Of a DNA stretch of 64,000 nt, positions 17,950 through 26,020 are shown in pieces. The notes beneath the pieces are model-generated. The model made no database searches and was not told where the DNA came from. It worked only from the letters and a program-made list of their open reading frames with translations. Numbering within the stretch: position 1 is the first letter of the stretch; each line of letters opens with the position of its first letter. The stretch is from CAYXAA01 sp964462985 (GTDB taxonomy: Bacteria; Pseudomonadota; Alphaproteobacteria; Rhizobiales; Stappiaceae): contig CAYXAA010000016.1 in NCBI GenBank assembly GCA_964462985.1, forward strand, positions 22,292 to 86,291, given 5' to 3'. The position numbers and the translations under genes were made by a program.

Positions 17950-18930
17950 ATGACTGATACACGTCTCTGGGGCAAGAAGGTCTGGGTGGCGGGGCATCGT
18001 GGCCTGGTCGGCTCGGCGCTGCTGCGCCGTCTGCAACGAGAAAGTTGTCAGGTTCTGACTGTGACCAGCGAGAATGTCGACCTGCGCCGCCAACACCCGA
18101 CCGAAGACTGGATGGCGCGGGAGAAGCCTGACATCGTCTTCGTCGCGGCCGCCCGGGTCGGCGGGATTGGCGCCAACAGCGCTTACCCGGCCAGGTTTCT
18201 CTACGACAATCTCATGATAGCCGCCAACATTATGCACGCCTCGTACCTGTCCGGTGTGGAGAAGCTCATCTTCCTGGGATCAACCTGCATCTACCCAAGA
18301 GATGCGGCGCAACCAATCAAGGAGTCGGCGCTGCTTTGCGGCCCACTCGAGGTCACGAATGAACCTTATGCCCTTGCCAAGATCGCCGGGATCAAGCTTG
18401 CACAAGCGTACCGGCGTGAATATGGCTGCAATTTCATTTCGGTGCAGCCGACGAACCTTTTCGGACCGGGCGACAATTTCAACCTCGAGAACAGTCATGT
18501 CCTGCCGGCACTGATCAGAAAGGCCCACGACGCAAAGCTGGCGGGTGCCCCGATCATGACGGTCTGGGGGACCGGCCGACCCCTGCGGGAGTTTCTTCAC
18601 GTCGACGATCTGGCTGACGCTCTCGTGTTCCTGGCAAAGAACTACGATGAGGGCGATCCGATCAACGTGGGCTCGGGTGAAGAGTTGTCGATTGCCGCCC
18701 TGGCCGAACTCGTGTGTTCGGTCGTCGGCTTCACTGGTCGGCTCGAGTTCGACCCATCCAGGCCGGATGGCACCCCTCGGAAGCTGGCCGATATTTCCAG
18801 GCTCAGATCGCAAGGCTGGCGGAGCCGCATTTCTTTGCGCGCGGGGATCGAGTCGACCTACCGATGGTACCTCGACCACGGTTTCTCGGGCGAATTCGCC
18901 AATTCCAGCCAGGATGTCCTGGCTGGTTAG
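17950..18930 (+). CDS. fcl: GDP-L-fucose synthase
   Basis: An NADPH-dependent epimerase/reductase (326 aa) that makes GDP-L-fucose from GDP-4-keto-6-deoxymannose. Seen: GHRGLVGSALLRRL (dinucleotide binding, about residues 16-29), VGGIGANSAYPARFLYDNLMIAANIMHASYLSGV, FLGSTCIYPRDAAQPIKE, the catalytic Tyr-Lys in EPYALAKIAGI, and TNLFGPGDNFNLENSHVLPALIRK, all diagnostic. The ATG at 17950 has GGAG nine bases upstream. A 172-bp gap separates it from the flippase, so it may have its own promoter. The usual partner, GDP-mannose 4,6-dehydratase, is not in this window. Confidence 0.93.
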   Translation: MTDTRLWGKKVWVAGHRGLVGSALLRRLQRESCQVLTVTSENVDLRRQHPTEDWMAREKPDIVFVAAARVGGIGANSAYPARFLYDNLMIAANIMHASYLSGVEKLIFLGSTCIYPRDAAQPIKESALLCGPLEVTNEPYALAKIAGIKLAQAYRREYGCNFISVQPTNLFGPGDNFNLENSHVLPALIRKAHDAKLAGAPIMTVWGTGRPLREFLHVDDLADALVFLAKNYDEGDPINVGSGEELSIAALAELVCSVVGFTGRLEFDPSRPDGTPRKLADISRLRSQGWRSRISLRAGIESTYRWYLDHGFSGEFANSSQDVLAG

Positions 18931-19095
18931 TTACATAGGCGGCTTGGCACCAAGCGGTGGAGAACTGATCCGATGCATTCGTGCTTCCGCACCTCCAACG
19001 TCGGTCGGCAAATGGGCAAGATCGATAGGTTAAAGAGACTGTTGGCCGTTGCGCGTTGAGGGCGATCGCAACTCTTTCGGCGCAACGGCGAATCA

Positions 19096-19117
19096 CGATG
19101 TGGACCTCTCCACATCG
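19096..19117. terminator. Hairpin between convergent genes, possible terminator
   Basis: A perfect 9-bp inverted repeat (CGATGTGGA / TCCACATCG) with a CCTC loop lies between the GDP-fucose synthase gene and the oppositely oriented efflux gene. There is no T-run on either side, so termination is plausible from position but not proven. A protein-binding palindrome is the alternative. Confidence 0.4.
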
Positions 19118-19175
19118 CGGGACATCGCCCGCCCCTCCCCGCGGCAGCCGATCTCCCGCAGCTTCAGCCAAACCC

Positions 19176-20714
19176 TCATTCCGAGATGGGCTGCGAACCT
19201 CGCGCGCTTTCATTCTTCGACACCCGCATCAACGCAATCAGTGGCAGCATCAGCAAGCTGACCACGAAGAGCAGCATAAAATCGTCGCCATAGGCGATGA
19301 TAGCGGCTTGGCGCGTCACCTCCTCGTTCAGCGCGGCAAGTCCGGGAGCTGTGGTTGAGTTCCAGAAGAGGTAGGCGCCACCTTGCTGCAGATTTCGGTT
19401 GAAAGCTGTTGCATTCGCGCCGATCTGCTGGTGCAGGATCTGCGTCTCCTGCGTCAGTACGACAGATGTGATCGAGACGCCGATCGCAAGGCCGATGTTG
19501 CGCAAGAGGCTGAACAGTGCGGTGCCATCGGTCCTGAGTTCCGCCGGGAGCGTCGCGAACGCGATGACCTGCAGGGGCGTGAAGACAATGCCGAGGCCAA
19601 ACCCCTGAATGATCGAGTTCACCGAGAACGTCCAAGCGTCGATGTCCGGAGTCCACCCTGTCATTTCGTAAAGCGTCCCTGCAATCAGCAAGATCCCGAA
19701 GAACATCATCAAGCGCGGGTCGACCCTGTTTGAAAGCCGACCGGCCAGCACGACGCTGGCCATCGTCCCCGCGCCGCGAGGAGCGAGTAGCAAGCCCGTG
19801 TCGATGACCGAGCGGCCGGCGAGTACCTGCAGGTAGGGTGCCAGCAGGGCGGCGGTCGCAAGAATCAGCATACCAACGGCGAAGATCATCACGAGGCCGG
19901 TTGAGAAATTCATGTCTCGGAAGATGCGTGGCGGTATGAGCGAATCTTTCGCAAGAAACGTGTGGACCACAAACAGATAGAACCCGAGACCGCACAGCAC
20001 CGCGTAGACCATGATTTCGGTCGAACCGAACCAGTCCTTGATCTGACCGCGGTCAAGGAGGAGCTGAAGCGTTGCCAGCGCGACCCCAAGCGCAGCAAAT
20101 CCGGTCCAGTCAAATCGACGCGAGCTGTCGTGTTTGTTGTCCTCCAGGAATAACCACAGTCCAACAACCGACAGCAGGCCGAACGGCAAGTTGATGTAGA
20201 AGATCCAGCGCCAGTTGTAGAGGTCCGTGAGATATCCGCCGAGCGTAGGACCGAGGATCGGGCCGACGATCACGCCCATTACCCAGATAGATATCGCTTC
20301 ACCGCGCTGCTCAGGGGGGAAAATGTCGAGAACGGTGGTTTGCGACAGCGGGACGAGAGATGCGCCAAAGATGCCCTGCAATGCACGAAAAACAACAAGC
20401 TCGGTGAGCGACGTCGATGCCCCGCATGCCATGGAGGACAGCGTGAAGCCGACGATAGAGGCAAGGAACACGGGCTTTCGGCCAAATCGTGCGGAGATCC
20501 AAGCGATCGGTGGCGTCATGATCGCTGCAGCGACAATATAGGCCGTGAGCGTCCAGGTGATCTGGTCCGGGGATGCAGCGACGGCTCCCTGGATGTAAGG
20601 CAGTGCCACGTTGACGATCGTGGTATCAAGCGTTTGCATCAGCGTGGCCATCATGACACAAGCCATGATGATGGCGCGGCCGATGCCCGCCGGTTGCTCC
20701 TCAATTGTAGCCAT
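19176..20714 (-). CDS. MFS drug/export transporter of the DHA2 family (EmrB-like)
   Basis: A 14-helix major facilitator transporter (512 aa) of the EmrB/QacA group. Motif C-like and family segments are visible: MQTLDTTIVNVALPYIQGAV in helix 1, DQITWTLTAYIVAAAIMTPPIAWISARFGRKPVFL (motif A region), and LGPTLGGYLTDLYNWRWIFYINLPFG. It follows the HlyD-type adaptor gene by 19 bases in the same direction, giving an EmrAB-like pair that would work with an outer-membrane TolC-type channel. Substrates could be drugs, uncouplers or a secreted metabolite. No linked repressor gene was found. Confidence 0.92.
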   Translation of the reverse strand: MATIEEQPAGIGRAIIMACVMMATLMQTLDTTIVNVALPYIQGAVAASPDQITWTLTAYIVAAAIMTPPIAWISARFGRKPVFLASIVGFTLSSMACGASTSLTELVVFRALQGIFGASLVPLSQTTVLDIFPPEQRGEAISIWVMGVIVGPILGPTLGGYLTDLYNWRWIFYINLPFGLLSVVGLWLFLEDNKHDSSRRFDWTGFAALGVALATLQLLLDRGQIKDWFGSTEIMVYAVLCGLGFYLFVVHTFLAKDSLIPPRIFRDMNFSTGLVMIFAVGMLILATAALLAPYLQVLAGRSVIDTGLLLAPRGAGTMASVVLAGRLSNRVDPRLMMFFGILLIAGTLYEMTGWTPDIDAWTFSVNSIIQGFGLGIVFTPLQVIAFATLPAELRTDGTALFSLLRNIGLAIGVSITSVVLTQETQILHQQIGANATAFNRNLQQGGAYLFWNSTTAPGLAALNEEVTRQAAIIAYGDDFMLLFVVSLLMLPLIALMRVSKNESARGSQPISE

Positions 20715-20733
20715 GCTTCAGATTCCCGTGAGG

Positions 20734-21966
20734 TCAGAAGAGATCGCGCAGGGAGCGCGTGTGGCCCGTGTCGATCGACACCTCCGCGCTCATCCCCGCG
20801 CGCAGGACCGGCGTCCCGGGAGGGGTCGCGATCGAGATCCGCACCGGGATGCGCTGGACGACCTTGACGAAGTTGCCGCTCGAATTCTCGGCCGGTAGAA
20901 CGGAGAACTCCGACCCGCTCGCCGGACTGATCGCGTCGACCTTTCCGGTCCACACCTGCCCCGGATAGGTATCGACCGTGACGGTTACCGGATTGCCGGG
21001 CTGCACATAGGTAAGGTCTGTCTCCTTCATCTCGGCATCGACCCACAAGTGATCGGTTGCGACCAGCGCCATCGCACCTGCGCCGGTAAGCGCGGCTGTC
21101 TGGGCGACGAGGTAGTCGCCGGGTTGCAGTGAGTCGACTTGGGTGACGATGCCGTCGAAAGGTGCCCGCACCGAGGTGTGATCGAGCTCGCGTTGAGCCT
21201 CGTCGACTTTGGCCTGAGCTTGGCGAGAGAGCGAATGATTGCTGACCGCGATGTCGGGATCTCCGCCGAGCTTGGCAAGCTGCGACCGGGCCTGCTTCTT
21301 CAGGGACTCCAGCTTCTGCCTGTCGAGCTCGAGCGTATAGCGAGCCTGGTCGTAAGTAGCGCGGGAAGCGAAATCGTCTTTTACCAACGCAGCCTGACGG
21401 TCGAATATAACCTGATCGAGGGCGACCTGCGCCTCCTGGGCGGAGACGTTGTTCATGAGGACCTGGTAATCCTCCTTCATCGACTGCACATTTTGGACGG
21501 TTTCCTCCAGATGGCCCCTGGCGTTGTCGAGTGCGATCTGGAACGGCTTGAGTTCGAGCTGGAACAGAAGATCTCCAAGCTTGACCAATTGGCCTTCGTG
21601 GACATTGACGCTCGCGACAAGACCGGAGACATCCGTCGTCACCACGATCTTGGCTGACTGCACATAGGCATCGTCGGTATAGGCATAGCGCCCGCCGCGC
21701 AGCCAGAACGCGCCTGCTCCAATGGCCACCGTCGCGATGCCAACGACCATCAGGATGATGTGCAGTCGGTGTCGACGACTTGCATTTCCGGATGCACCCG
21801 GATCTCTTGGAGGCTCGGAGGATTCCGCGGGCGACTGGGCCGGCCGCTTCGGATCGAATAGCGCTACCGACTGACTGGATTCAAGCAAGCTTCTGTCCAC
21901 GTCAACGCCGTTTGCGCGGGCGCTTGGATCACGGATGGAAAACTCTCCTATATGGGATTCCGGCAT
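20734..21966 (-). CDS. HlyD/EmrA-type periplasmic membrane-fusion protein
   Basis: An adaptor subunit (410 aa from the ATG with GGGGAG upstream). One membrane anchor lies at about residues 67-87 (HIILMVVGIATVAIGAGAFW). The barrel/lipoyl half-motif follows (YAYTDDAYVQSAKIVVTTDVSGLVASVNVHEGQLVKLGDLLFQL), then a long alpha-helical hairpin with repeated Gln/Lys/Glu residues. The second lipoyl half is DHTSVRAPFDGIVTQVDSLQPGDYLV, followed by the C-terminal beta domain. It pairs with the downstream EmrB-like transporter. The N-terminal 60 residues are charged and cytoplasmic. Confidence 0.9.
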   Translation of the reverse strand: MPESHIGEFSIRDPSARANGVDVDRSLLESSQSVALFDPKRPAQSPAESSEPPRDPGASGNASRRHRLHIILMVVGIATVAIGAGAFWLRGGRYAYTDDAYVQSAKIVVTTDVSGLVASVNVHEGQLVKLGDLLFQLELKPFQIALDNARGHLEETVQNVQSMKEDYQVLMNNVSAQEAQVALDQVIFDRQAALVKDDFASRATYDQARYTLELDRQKLESLKKQARSQLAKLGGDPDIAVSNHSLSRQAQAKVDEAQRELDHTSVRAPFDGIVTQVDSLQPGDYLVAQTAALTGAGAMALVATDHLWVDAEMKETDLTYVQPGNPVTVTVDTYPGQVWTGKVDAISPASGSEFSVLPAENSSGNFVKVVQRIPVRISIATPPGTPVLRAGMSAEVSIDTGHTRSLRDLF

Positions 21967-22019
21967 CGGACCGCTCCCCGGCACAGACCGGCCGTCAATG
22001 CAACGACCTTGCCGGATAG

Positions 22020-22091
22020 CTACTTCCCCGAAGCATATCCTTCCATTGTACGGTTGGCGTAGTTGCGCATGGCTTCGTATGCGCCGCTCAT
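22020..22091 (-). other. 72-nt repeat element / 23-codon micro-ORF, copy 1
   Basis: On the minus strand this is an ATG-to-TAG frame of 23 codons ending 53 bases before the EmrA-like start. It aligns without gaps to 35562-35633 at 51 of 72 bases, with the same length, start position and stop position. The putative peptides share M-GAY, R, A, RTME and a final K. The substitutions do not concentrate at third codon positions and no Shine-Dalgarno sequence is evident, so coding is uncertain. A leader peptide, DNA-binding element or small RNA segment are all possible. Confidence 0.35.
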
Positions 22092-22196
22092 ACTTAGGCT
22101 TTAGTTTGAAACTGTTGAAATTGCAGGATCAGATCCGGTCCGCAGAGGAGGAGCAGCACTGCATCGTTCTTGATTAACAGAACAAAAGCCATCCTT

Positions 22197-22307
22197 CTTG
22201 CAAGAAATTTCACTTCTAGATTTTTCATGCAAAGGAGTTGACAGCTGCGGACTTCATTGGTTCCATTGGCGGCGCTGATAGCAAATTCGATCAGTGAAAT
22301 TTATTGC
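22197..22307 (+). promoter_or_regulatory. Candidate operator region of the sugar/polyol operon
   Basis: Three related AT-rich half-sites lie upstream of the sugar-binding-protein gene. GCAAGAAATTTCA (22200-22212) is matched 12 of 13, inverted, by TGAAATTTATTGC (22295-22307). A nearer partner, TTTTTCATGCAAAG (about 22221-22234), forms an imperfect palindrome with the first. Tetrameric SorC-family regulators often bind such spaced inverted repeats, and one is encoded in this operon. The assignment is inference. Confidence 0.4.
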
Positions 22308-22365
22308 AGACCTTCGACGTGCTGAACGCACCGACACGAGGGCGGGACATCAAGCGGAGGAGACG

Positions 22366-23385
22366 ATGGAAAGATCTGAACTGGCCGGGCCTTTGGCTGC
22401 GGCGACGATCACGGCCGTCCTAGCCTTTTCGGGTGGGGCACACGCACAGAGCAAATTCCAGTGCGAGCCTGGCGAAACCTATGTGATGAATGTCATGGTC
22501 TCGGCCCATCCTTACTGGGTGCCAGTCTACCAAGGTTTCAAGCAGGCCGCCGAGGCGATGGGCTGCTCTACCGTCTTTTCCGGCACGCCCGACTATGACA
22601 TCACCAAGCAGATCGCCTCCTTCGAGCAAGATCTGATCAAAGGGCCGGCGGGCGTGCTCCTGCATCCCATGCAGGCGGACCCGTTCATCGAACCGATCAA
22701 CCAGGCGATCGCAAACGGAGTGGCTGTGGTGACCTTTGCCGCGGACTCGCCCAAATCGAAACGCGTATCCTACGTCACGTCGGACAATGTTGCCGAGGCG
22801 CAGTTTGCGGCCAAGGAAATCGTCAAGCAGGTCGGTGACAGTGCCGAATACGCTGTGCTGGAGAACCCTGGCCAGAGCAACCACGATCTTCGCGTCACCG
22901 CCCTGATCGACTACATGGAAAAGAACTATCCGAACATGAAGCTGGTCGGCCGGCAGGCGACCAACCAGGACACCAACGCAGCCTACAAGGCGACGGCGTC
23001 GATCCTCCAAGCCAATCCGAACCTGAAGGCGATGTGGATCCCCGAGGCCGGTTCGGCGGAAGGCGCGGTGGCGGCCGTGCTTGAAGCCAATGCGAAGGTG
23101 CTCATCATGCACGCCGACGTGACGCCGACGACGCTGGAGCACATCAAGGCCGGCAACATCCACATGTCCCTCAATCCCAACCAAGGCATTCAGGGATACG
23201 CGGGCTTCATTGCGACGTTCATGGCCGCCCACCCCGAGTTGATCGACCCGTTCAACGACTACAAGGTCTCGGGCTACAATCCGATGGGCATTCCGTTCAT
23301 CGACAATGGCTTTGCGGTTATCACCAAAGACAACGCCGACTCCTTCGATCTGAACAAATACATGGAAGGACGCAATCCGAGCTGA
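22366..23385 (+). CDS. ABC sugar importer, periplasmic binding protein (RbsB-like)
   Basis: A periplasmic binding protein of the ribose/galactose type (339 aa), first gene of the operon. The ATG at 22366 has a strong GGAGGAG. A signal peptide ends at about AHAQ (residue 26). The body shows paired Rossmann lobes: YVMNVMVSAHPYWVPVYQGFKQAAEAMGC, GVLLHPMQADPFIEPINQAIANGVAVVTFAAD, then KRVSYVTSDNVAEAQFAAKEIV and YAVLENPGQSNHDLRVTALIDYM. The ligand cannot be read from sequence. The kinase, dehydrogenase and aldolase downstream point to a sugar or sugar alcohol, or an AI-2-like furanone. The stop is followed by a stable hairpin. Confidence 0.9.
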   Translation: MERSELAGPLAAATITAVLAFSGGAHAQSKFQCEPGETYVMNVMVSAHPYWVPVYQGFKQAAEAMGCSTVFSGTPDYDITKQIASFEQDLIKGPAGVLLHPMQADPFIEPINQAIANGVAVVTFAADSPKSKRVSYVTSDNVAEAQFAAKEIVKQVGDSAEYAVLENPGQSNHDLRVTALIDYMEKNYPNMKLVGRQATNQDTNAAYKATASILQANPNLKAMWIPEAGSAEGAVAAVLEANAKVLIMHADVTPTTLEHIKAGNIHMSLNPNQGIQGYAGFIATFMAAHPELIDPFNDYKVSGYNPMGIPFIDNGFAVITKDNADSFDLNKYMEGRNPS

Positions 23386-23407
23386 GGCGTCGGTCCGTAA
23401 CACACTT

Positions 23408-23433
23408 CCTCGCGCCACCATGGCGGCGCGAGG
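23408..23433 (+). promoter_or_regulatory. Intercistronic hairpin between binding-protein and ATPase genes
   Basis: A perfect 9-bp stem (CCTCGCGCC / GGCGCGAGG) with an 8-base loop lies in the 82-base gap after the binding-protein gene. Such hairpins protect the upstream message or weaken read-through, giving more binding protein than transporter. An in-frame ATG at 23420 lies in the loop, which supports the later ATPase start at 23468. Confidence 0.5.
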
Positions 23434-23467
23434 GTCGAACCAGGGCTTCCTGTACGGGACGAGCGCA

Positions 23468-25000
23468 ATGTCAGCGACTTCGGTCCACGAACCGATCCTC
23501 AAGATCACCGGGCTGACGAAATCGTTCGGTCCGATCCGCGCGCTGCGCGGCGTCAACTTCGAACTACGCCGCGGGGAGATCCACGCGATCGCTGGCGAGA
23601 ACGGCGCCGGCAAGTCGACGCTGATGAACATCATTGACGGAATCTTGCATCCCGACAGCGGCGAAATCCGGTTAGAGGGAAGACGGGTTAACATCGCCTC
23701 ACCGGCAATGGCGCAGAAGTTGGGTATCGGCTTCGTCCACCAGGAGATTGCGCTCTGCCCCGACGTTACAGTTGCCGAAAACATCTTCATGGGCGCGACC
23801 AACACGAGCCGCACGCTTTTGATGGACTATCGCTCACTTGAACGGCGTGCCGCAGAAATCCTGCGCCGGCTCGGCGACATCCACCCCGCAGCACTCGTGC
23901 GGACGCTCTCTATCTCGCAACAGCAGCTTGTCGAAATCGCCAAGGCGCTGACGCTCGACTGCCGCGTACTGATCCTCGACGAGCCGACGGCGACGCTCAC
24001 TGAGCGCGAGGCGCAGATGCTGTTCGAAATCATGCGCAGGCTCTCCGCCCAAGGAATATCCATCATCTTCATCTCACACCGCATGGTGGAGATATTTGAC
24101 AACTGCCACCGGGTCACGGTTCTGCGCGACGGCCATTACATCACCACGATGAACGTCGCCGAAACAACACCAAACGCCGTCGTCAGCGCCATGGTCGGTC
24201 GCGTAATCGAGACCCTCTATCCTCCAAAACTCGCTGAGGATGAACGTTCCAATGACATCGTCCTTGACGTTGTCGGCCTAACGGAGGCAACGCGATTCCG
24301 CGATATTTCCTTCCAATTGCGCAAGGGCGAAATCCTCGGCCTCGCCGGACTGATCGGGGCCGGGCGCAGTGAAATCGTCAAGGGCATATGCCGGCTGGAG
24401 GGCGATGTGACGGGAGAGGTGCGGCTGTACGGCCGCAGGCTCGATCTTAAGGACTATGCGGACAGCATCGCCGAAGGCATCGTCTACCTGTCCGAGGACA
24501 GAAAGGGCGACGGCCTGTTTCTCGACATGTCGATCGCTGCGAACATCTCGGCCCTCAAACTCGATCAGGTCGCGTCTCGGTTTGGCATCCTCGACGATCG
24601 GACCGAGGCGGCTCAGGCCGTGCGCCACGGTGCCCGACTTAATCTGAAATGCGGCCATGTCGGACAACCGGTTTCATTTCTCTCGGGCGGCAACCAGCAG
24701 AAGGTCGCCATCGCCAAGATGCTCTCGGTTGATCCAAAGGTGATCTTCCTAGACGAACCGACACGCGGCGTCGATGTCGGCGCTAAGGCTGAAATCCACC
24801 GCATCCTGCGCGATCTGGCGCGCGGCGGAGTCGGGATCGTCGTCATCTCGTCGGAACTGCCCGAATTGATCGGCCTCTGCGACCGGGTTCTCGTCATCCG
24901 CGAGGGGCGCATCTCCGGCGAAGTGAGCGGCGACGAAATCACTGAAGACCGCGTCATGTACCTCGCCTCGATCGGCGAAGACCGGAGACTGGCGTCGTGA
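23468..25000 (+). CDS. ABC sugar importer, duplicated ATP-binding protein (RbsA/MglA-like)
   Basis: An ATPase with two nucleotide-binding domains in one chain (510 aa). Domain 1 has Walker A GENGAGKST, signature LSISQQQLVEIAKAL and Walker B VLILDEPTATLT. Domain 2 (from about residue 265) has the altered Walker A GLIGAGRSE, signature LSGGNQQKVAIAKML and VIFLDEPTRGVDVGAK. This asymmetry is normal for RbsA/XylG/MglA-type carbohydrate importers. The start at 23468 avoids the hairpin and gives family length. The stop overlaps the permease GTG (GTGA). Confidence 0.93.
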   Translation: MSATSVHEPILKITGLTKSFGPIRALRGVNFELRRGEIHAIAGENGAGKSTLMNIIDGILHPDSGEIRLEGRRVNIASPAMAQKLGIGFVHQEIALCPDVTVAENIFMGATNTSRTLLMDYRSLERRAAEILRRLGDIHPAALVRTLSISQQQLVEIAKALTLDCRVLILDEPTATLTEREAQMLFEIMRRLSAQGISIIFISHRMVEIFDNCHRVTVLRDGHYITTMNVAETTPNAVVSAMVGRVIETLYPPKLAEDERSNDIVLDVVGLTEATRFRDISFQLRKGEILGLAGLIGAGRSEIVKGICRLEGDVTGEVRLYGRRLDLKDYADSIAEGIVYLSEDRKGDGLFLDMSIAANISALKLDQVASRFGILDDRTEAAQAVRHGARLNLKCGHVGQPVSFLSGGNQQKVAIAKMLSVDPKVIFLDEPTRGVDVGAKAEIHRILRDLARGGVGIVVISSELPELIGLCDRVLVIREGRISGEVSGDEITEDRVMYLASIGEDRRLAS

Positions 25001-26019
25001 AGGCACGCGAGACGATGACGATGACGATGACGCCTTCCGGGAAGCCGGCCGGTGGGGCCGGCAGCGTCACGGACGCCGTCAAGAGGATGATGCGGATGCG
25101 CGAGACGGGGCTGATCGTCATCATCCTCGCGCTGTTTGTTGTGATGTCCTTCGCCTCACCCTACTTCCTGACCTGGACCAACATGCGGGCCATGGCAATG
25201 GCCTTTGCCGTCGAGGGCATCGTCGTCGTCGGGATGACGATCCTGCTGATCTCCGGCGGCATCGATCTGTCGGTCGGTTCGGTCACCGCGCTCGCCATGG
25301 TGATCGCTGGTCTGCTGTTTCTAAACGGGATCGACCCCTGGCTTGCATCGGTGATCGCGATCACCGCGTGCACCGCCATTGGGGCGTGCATGGGCTTTTT
25401 CGTCACGCGTATCGGTCTGCACCATTTCATCGTTTCACTCGCGGTGATGGTTATCGCGAGGGGGCTTTGCCTCCTCGGCACGGGAGGTCGTCCTCTCGGC
25501 CTCTACACGCTTCCGCCCGAGTTCAAATTCATCGGCCAGGGCTCGCTCGGCGTGATCCCGGTCGTTATTGTCATCTTCGTTGTCGTCGTCGTCGCCTTCG
25601 ACTTCTTGCTGAGGCGTACGACGATGTTCCGCAAGGTGTTCTACACCGGCAGCAACGAGAAAGCGGCCGCTTACTCGGGCATCCGCACGAAGAAGGTCGT
25701 CTTTCTCACCACCACGCTCTGCTCGGCTCTGTGCGGCTTTGCCGGCGTCATCTACATGGCCCGTTTCGGCTCGGCGCAGCCGACCTTCGGTATCGGCATG
25801 GAGCTCAATGTTATCGCCGCGGCAGTGATCGGTGGCGCGAGCCTCTCGGGAGGCTCCGGGACGGTCTTCGGCGCGATCCTGGGCACGATCCTCTTGTCTG
25901 TGGTGTCGAGTTCGCTCGCGCTTCTCGACGTGTCGGTGTACTGGCAGGACATCATCCGCGGCTCCATTCTTCTGGCCGCGGTCACCATCGATCACACCCT
26001 GAACAAGCGGCGCGGCTGA
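24997..26019 (+). CDS. ABC sugar importer, permease (RbsC-like)
   Basis: A polytopic permease (340 aa, about 8-10 helices) of the ribose/xylose family. The conserved loop GGIDLSVGSVTALAMVI is present, as are GLHHFIVSLAVMVIARGL and IGGASLSGGSGTVFGAILGTILL. It starts with GTG in a GTGA overlap. Near the start, a three-copy ATGACG hexamer (25015-25032) encodes MTMTMT and offers alternative in-frame starts. Only one permease gene is present, so it probably acts as a homodimer. Confidence 0.92.
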   Translation: MKARETMTMTMTPSGKPAGGAGSVTDAVKRMMRMRETGLIVIILALFVVMSFASPYFLTWTNMRAMAMAFAVEGIVVVGMTILLISGGIDLSVGSVTALAMVIAGLLFLNGIDPWLASVIAITACTAIGACMGFFVTRIGLHHFIVSLAVMVIARGLCLLGTGGRPLGLYTLPPEFKFIGQGSLGVIPVVIVIFVVVVVAFDFLLRRTTMFRKVFYTGSNEKAAAYSGIRTKKVVFLTTTLCSALCGFAGVIYMARFGSAQPTFGIGMELNVIAAAVIGGASLSGGSGTVFGAILGTILLSVVSSSLALLDVSVYWQDIIRGSILLAAVTIDHTLNKRRG

Positions 26020-26020
26020 C

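Noticed and set aside
22238..22266. TTGACA as a sigma-70 promoter for the sugar operon
   Set aside because: The -35 is perfect but at 17-base spacing the -10 would be TTCCAT, too poor to call.
22420..23814. 464-codon minus-strand open frame
   Set aside because: It is antisense to the sugar-binding protein and the ATPase start, both with clear motifs; its translation is arginine/valine-rich with no family features.
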